Shown here one piece after another: positions 63,001 to 64,000 of a stretch of DNA of 64,000 nucleotides (position 1 is the first letter of the stretch; each line of letters starts with the position of its first letter). Source of the stretch: Quillaja saponaria (lineage: Eukaryota > Streptophyta > Magnoliopsida > Fabales > Quillajaceae); contig CM055612.1 in the NCBI GenBank assembly GCA_029379385.1, positions 11,718,001 to 11,782,000 on the forward strand, written 5' to 3'. A program made the position numbers and the translations under genes. The notes under the pieces were generated by a model. It was not told the DNA's origin and searched no databases. It saw only the letters and a list, made by a program, of their open reading frames with translations.

Positions 63001-63480
63001 ATCGAAGTTGACACCTAAGCAGGGCCGTTGGCATGAGTTTCTAGCAGAGTTTGATTTTAAGCTTGAGCACAAGGCGGAGAAAAGTAATCAGGTAGCTGAT
63101 GCCCTTAGTCACAAGGCTGAGCTTGCGGCAATGACCTACGTAGCACAAATATCGGCTAGTCGTGTTGCTACTTCAATGTGAGAGCGCATTCAAGAGAACT
63201 TAGATAAGGATCCAGTTGCTCAAGCTATCATAAACCTAGCCAAAGAAGGGAAGACTTGTCAGTTCTGGGTGGAGGATGGACTACTGATGGCAAAGGGAAG
63301 CCAATTGTTCATTCCCAAAGCAGGGACCTACGAAGGACGCTCATGAATGAGTGCATGACACTTTGTGGGTCGGTCACCCGGGTTGGCAGAGAACTTATGC
63401 CCTTATGAAAAAAGGGGTATTACTGGCCTTAGATGAGAGAGGATGCAGTCAACTACTCCAAAACGTGTCTTATCTGCCAG
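60019..63480 (+). pseudogene. Gypsy gag-pol, recently broken
   Basis: Gag at about 60019-61000 (readable from 60286: PEPRAFGGARDAKELENFL, LAGDTKLWWRTKY) with stops at 60087-60089, 60253-60255 and 60898-60900. Zinc knuckle CFLCNGPHRVAEC at about 61120-61160. Protease at about 61340-61640 with intact MLDTGATHNLVSE. A frame change near 61855 leads to RT (61854-62528; [23 protein letters not shown]). After KKNQ-like RKNQL at about 62490, some 30-40 residues are missing and the frame shifts into [12 protein letters not shown] (62510). RNase H follows to a stop at 63179-63181 ([28 protein letters not shown]), then the integrase start with further stops. Most motifs are intact, so inactivation is recent compared with the copia and Athila copies here. 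Confidence 0.85.
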
Positions 63481-63486
63481 CAAGAC

Positions 63487-63628
63487 TGTTATAACCTGAT
63501 ATCATAAAATCAAGTTTTAGACGTAGTGTATAAATGTTGGGTATAAAATGAATTAGTTAGATAAATAATAATATAATTAAATATGTTATAACTGATATGT
63601 TAGTACTTTGTTTTAGAAATTTTGTGTA

Positions 63629-63675
<47 letters not shown>

Positions 63676-64000
63676 AAAACAATATTTTAATGGAACTTTA
63701 AAATGTTGTAGGAAAATTATCATGATAACATAAATAATAAGTTTGTATAAAGTAAATTAAAATAAGAGGGTATTTGGACATACACGTATTAATTGAAATT
63801 TTACTATTTTAGTGATTGATCTAAGGTATAAAATTTATTTTGTACAATTATGTTATTGTGTATAACTAGTGAGCATTTAAAAATAGTAATAATAAATATA
63901 TATATATATATATACCAAACTAAGAATGAACCTACACCACAAATCTATGTTGACCGTGACTTTTTCTTCTCCTTTTCTTTTTCTTCTTTCTTTCCTCTTT
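63487..64000 (+). mobile_element. Start of an LTR element inserted in the gypsy integrase region
   Basis: TGTTATAACCTGATAT begins at 63487, straight after the gypsy CLICQQ codons, and matches the first 16 bases of the solo LTR at 42238. It runs past the window edge, so solo LTR or full element cannot be told. The left 5-mer AAGAC (63482-63486) should recur at its far end. TA microsatellites lie at 63638-63669 and 63896-63914. Confidence 0.65.

Larger units (their letters stand above)
59442..63486 (+). mobile_element. Ty3/gypsy retrotransposon (5' LTR to integrase start), interrupted by another LTR element
   Basis: A 5' LTR, primer-binding site, gag, protease, RT, RNase H and the start of integrase run on the plus strand. 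The coding sequence stops inside the integrase zinc-binding region (CLICQQ at about 63467-63484), where a new LTR starts. The 3' part and 3' LTR are outside the window or lost. Base composition is clearly more GC-rich than its flanks, so this is a younger arrival than the other elements. The RT and protease are of the chromovirus kind; exact lineage not determined. Confidence 0.85.

Overview
The window is nuclear DNA of a flowering plant, most likely a eudicot. It is AT-rich, has intron-split genes with GT..AG junctions and plant TATA boxes, and carries a class III (secretory plant-type) peroxidase, Ty1/copia and Ty3/gypsy LTR retrotransposons including an Athila-type element with an envelope-like ORF, a CACTA transposon and MITEs. 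The species cannot be named from the sequence. Most of the window is old, nested, decayed transposon sequence. Only three cellular loci are supported: a peroxidase gene (48964-50632, +), a broken gene that resembles the cohesin regulator Sororin (51349-56221, -), and the first two exons of a small HIG1/RCF1-like mitochondrial membrane protein gene (59169-59424, +).

Layout. 1 to about 7939: a CACTA element on the minus strand with a decayed TNP2-type transposase; its DUF4216 part is tandemly repeated, and a 2.1-kb copia element that keeps only gag and a stub of protease (3815-5944, TSD ACTCT) sits inside it. 8809-15216: a complete but decayed 6.4-kb copia element (TSD GAAAC) with a tandem-repeat leader. 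15222-25550: gene-poor DNA with LTR debris, a 0.3-kb duplication and a 682-bp hAT-type MITE. 25551-27145: a short non-coding LTR element. 27540-28535: the 3' end of another copia element, then a CACTA terminus. 28697-41747: an Athila-type gypsy element on the minus strand, split by a 3.1-kb solo LTR (36135-39252, TSD TAAGA) and ending at a 247-bp near-perfect hairpin. 42238-44991: a second solo LTR (TSD ATTGT). 45-48.9 kb: gene-poor DNA ending in the peroxidase promoter. 48.9-56.2 kb: the peroxidase and the Sororin-like locus. 59.0-64.0 kb: the HIG1-like gene, cut in or just after the start of intron 2 by a gypsy element that is itself cut by another LTR element at 63487.

How the parts relate. 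Several insertion sites show target-site duplications, so the order of events can be read: copia into CACTA, solo LTR into Athila, and an LTR element into gypsy into the HIG1-like gene. The two most unusual cellular observations are an extra A at the exon 1/intron 1 border of the peroxidase, which puts the strong splice donor out of frame, and a tandem expansion of the exon 1-intron 1-exon 2 block in the Sororin-like locus, with a 1.2-kb foldback element inserted between the copies. I see no tRNA, rRNA, CRISPR, bacterial or organellar genes.
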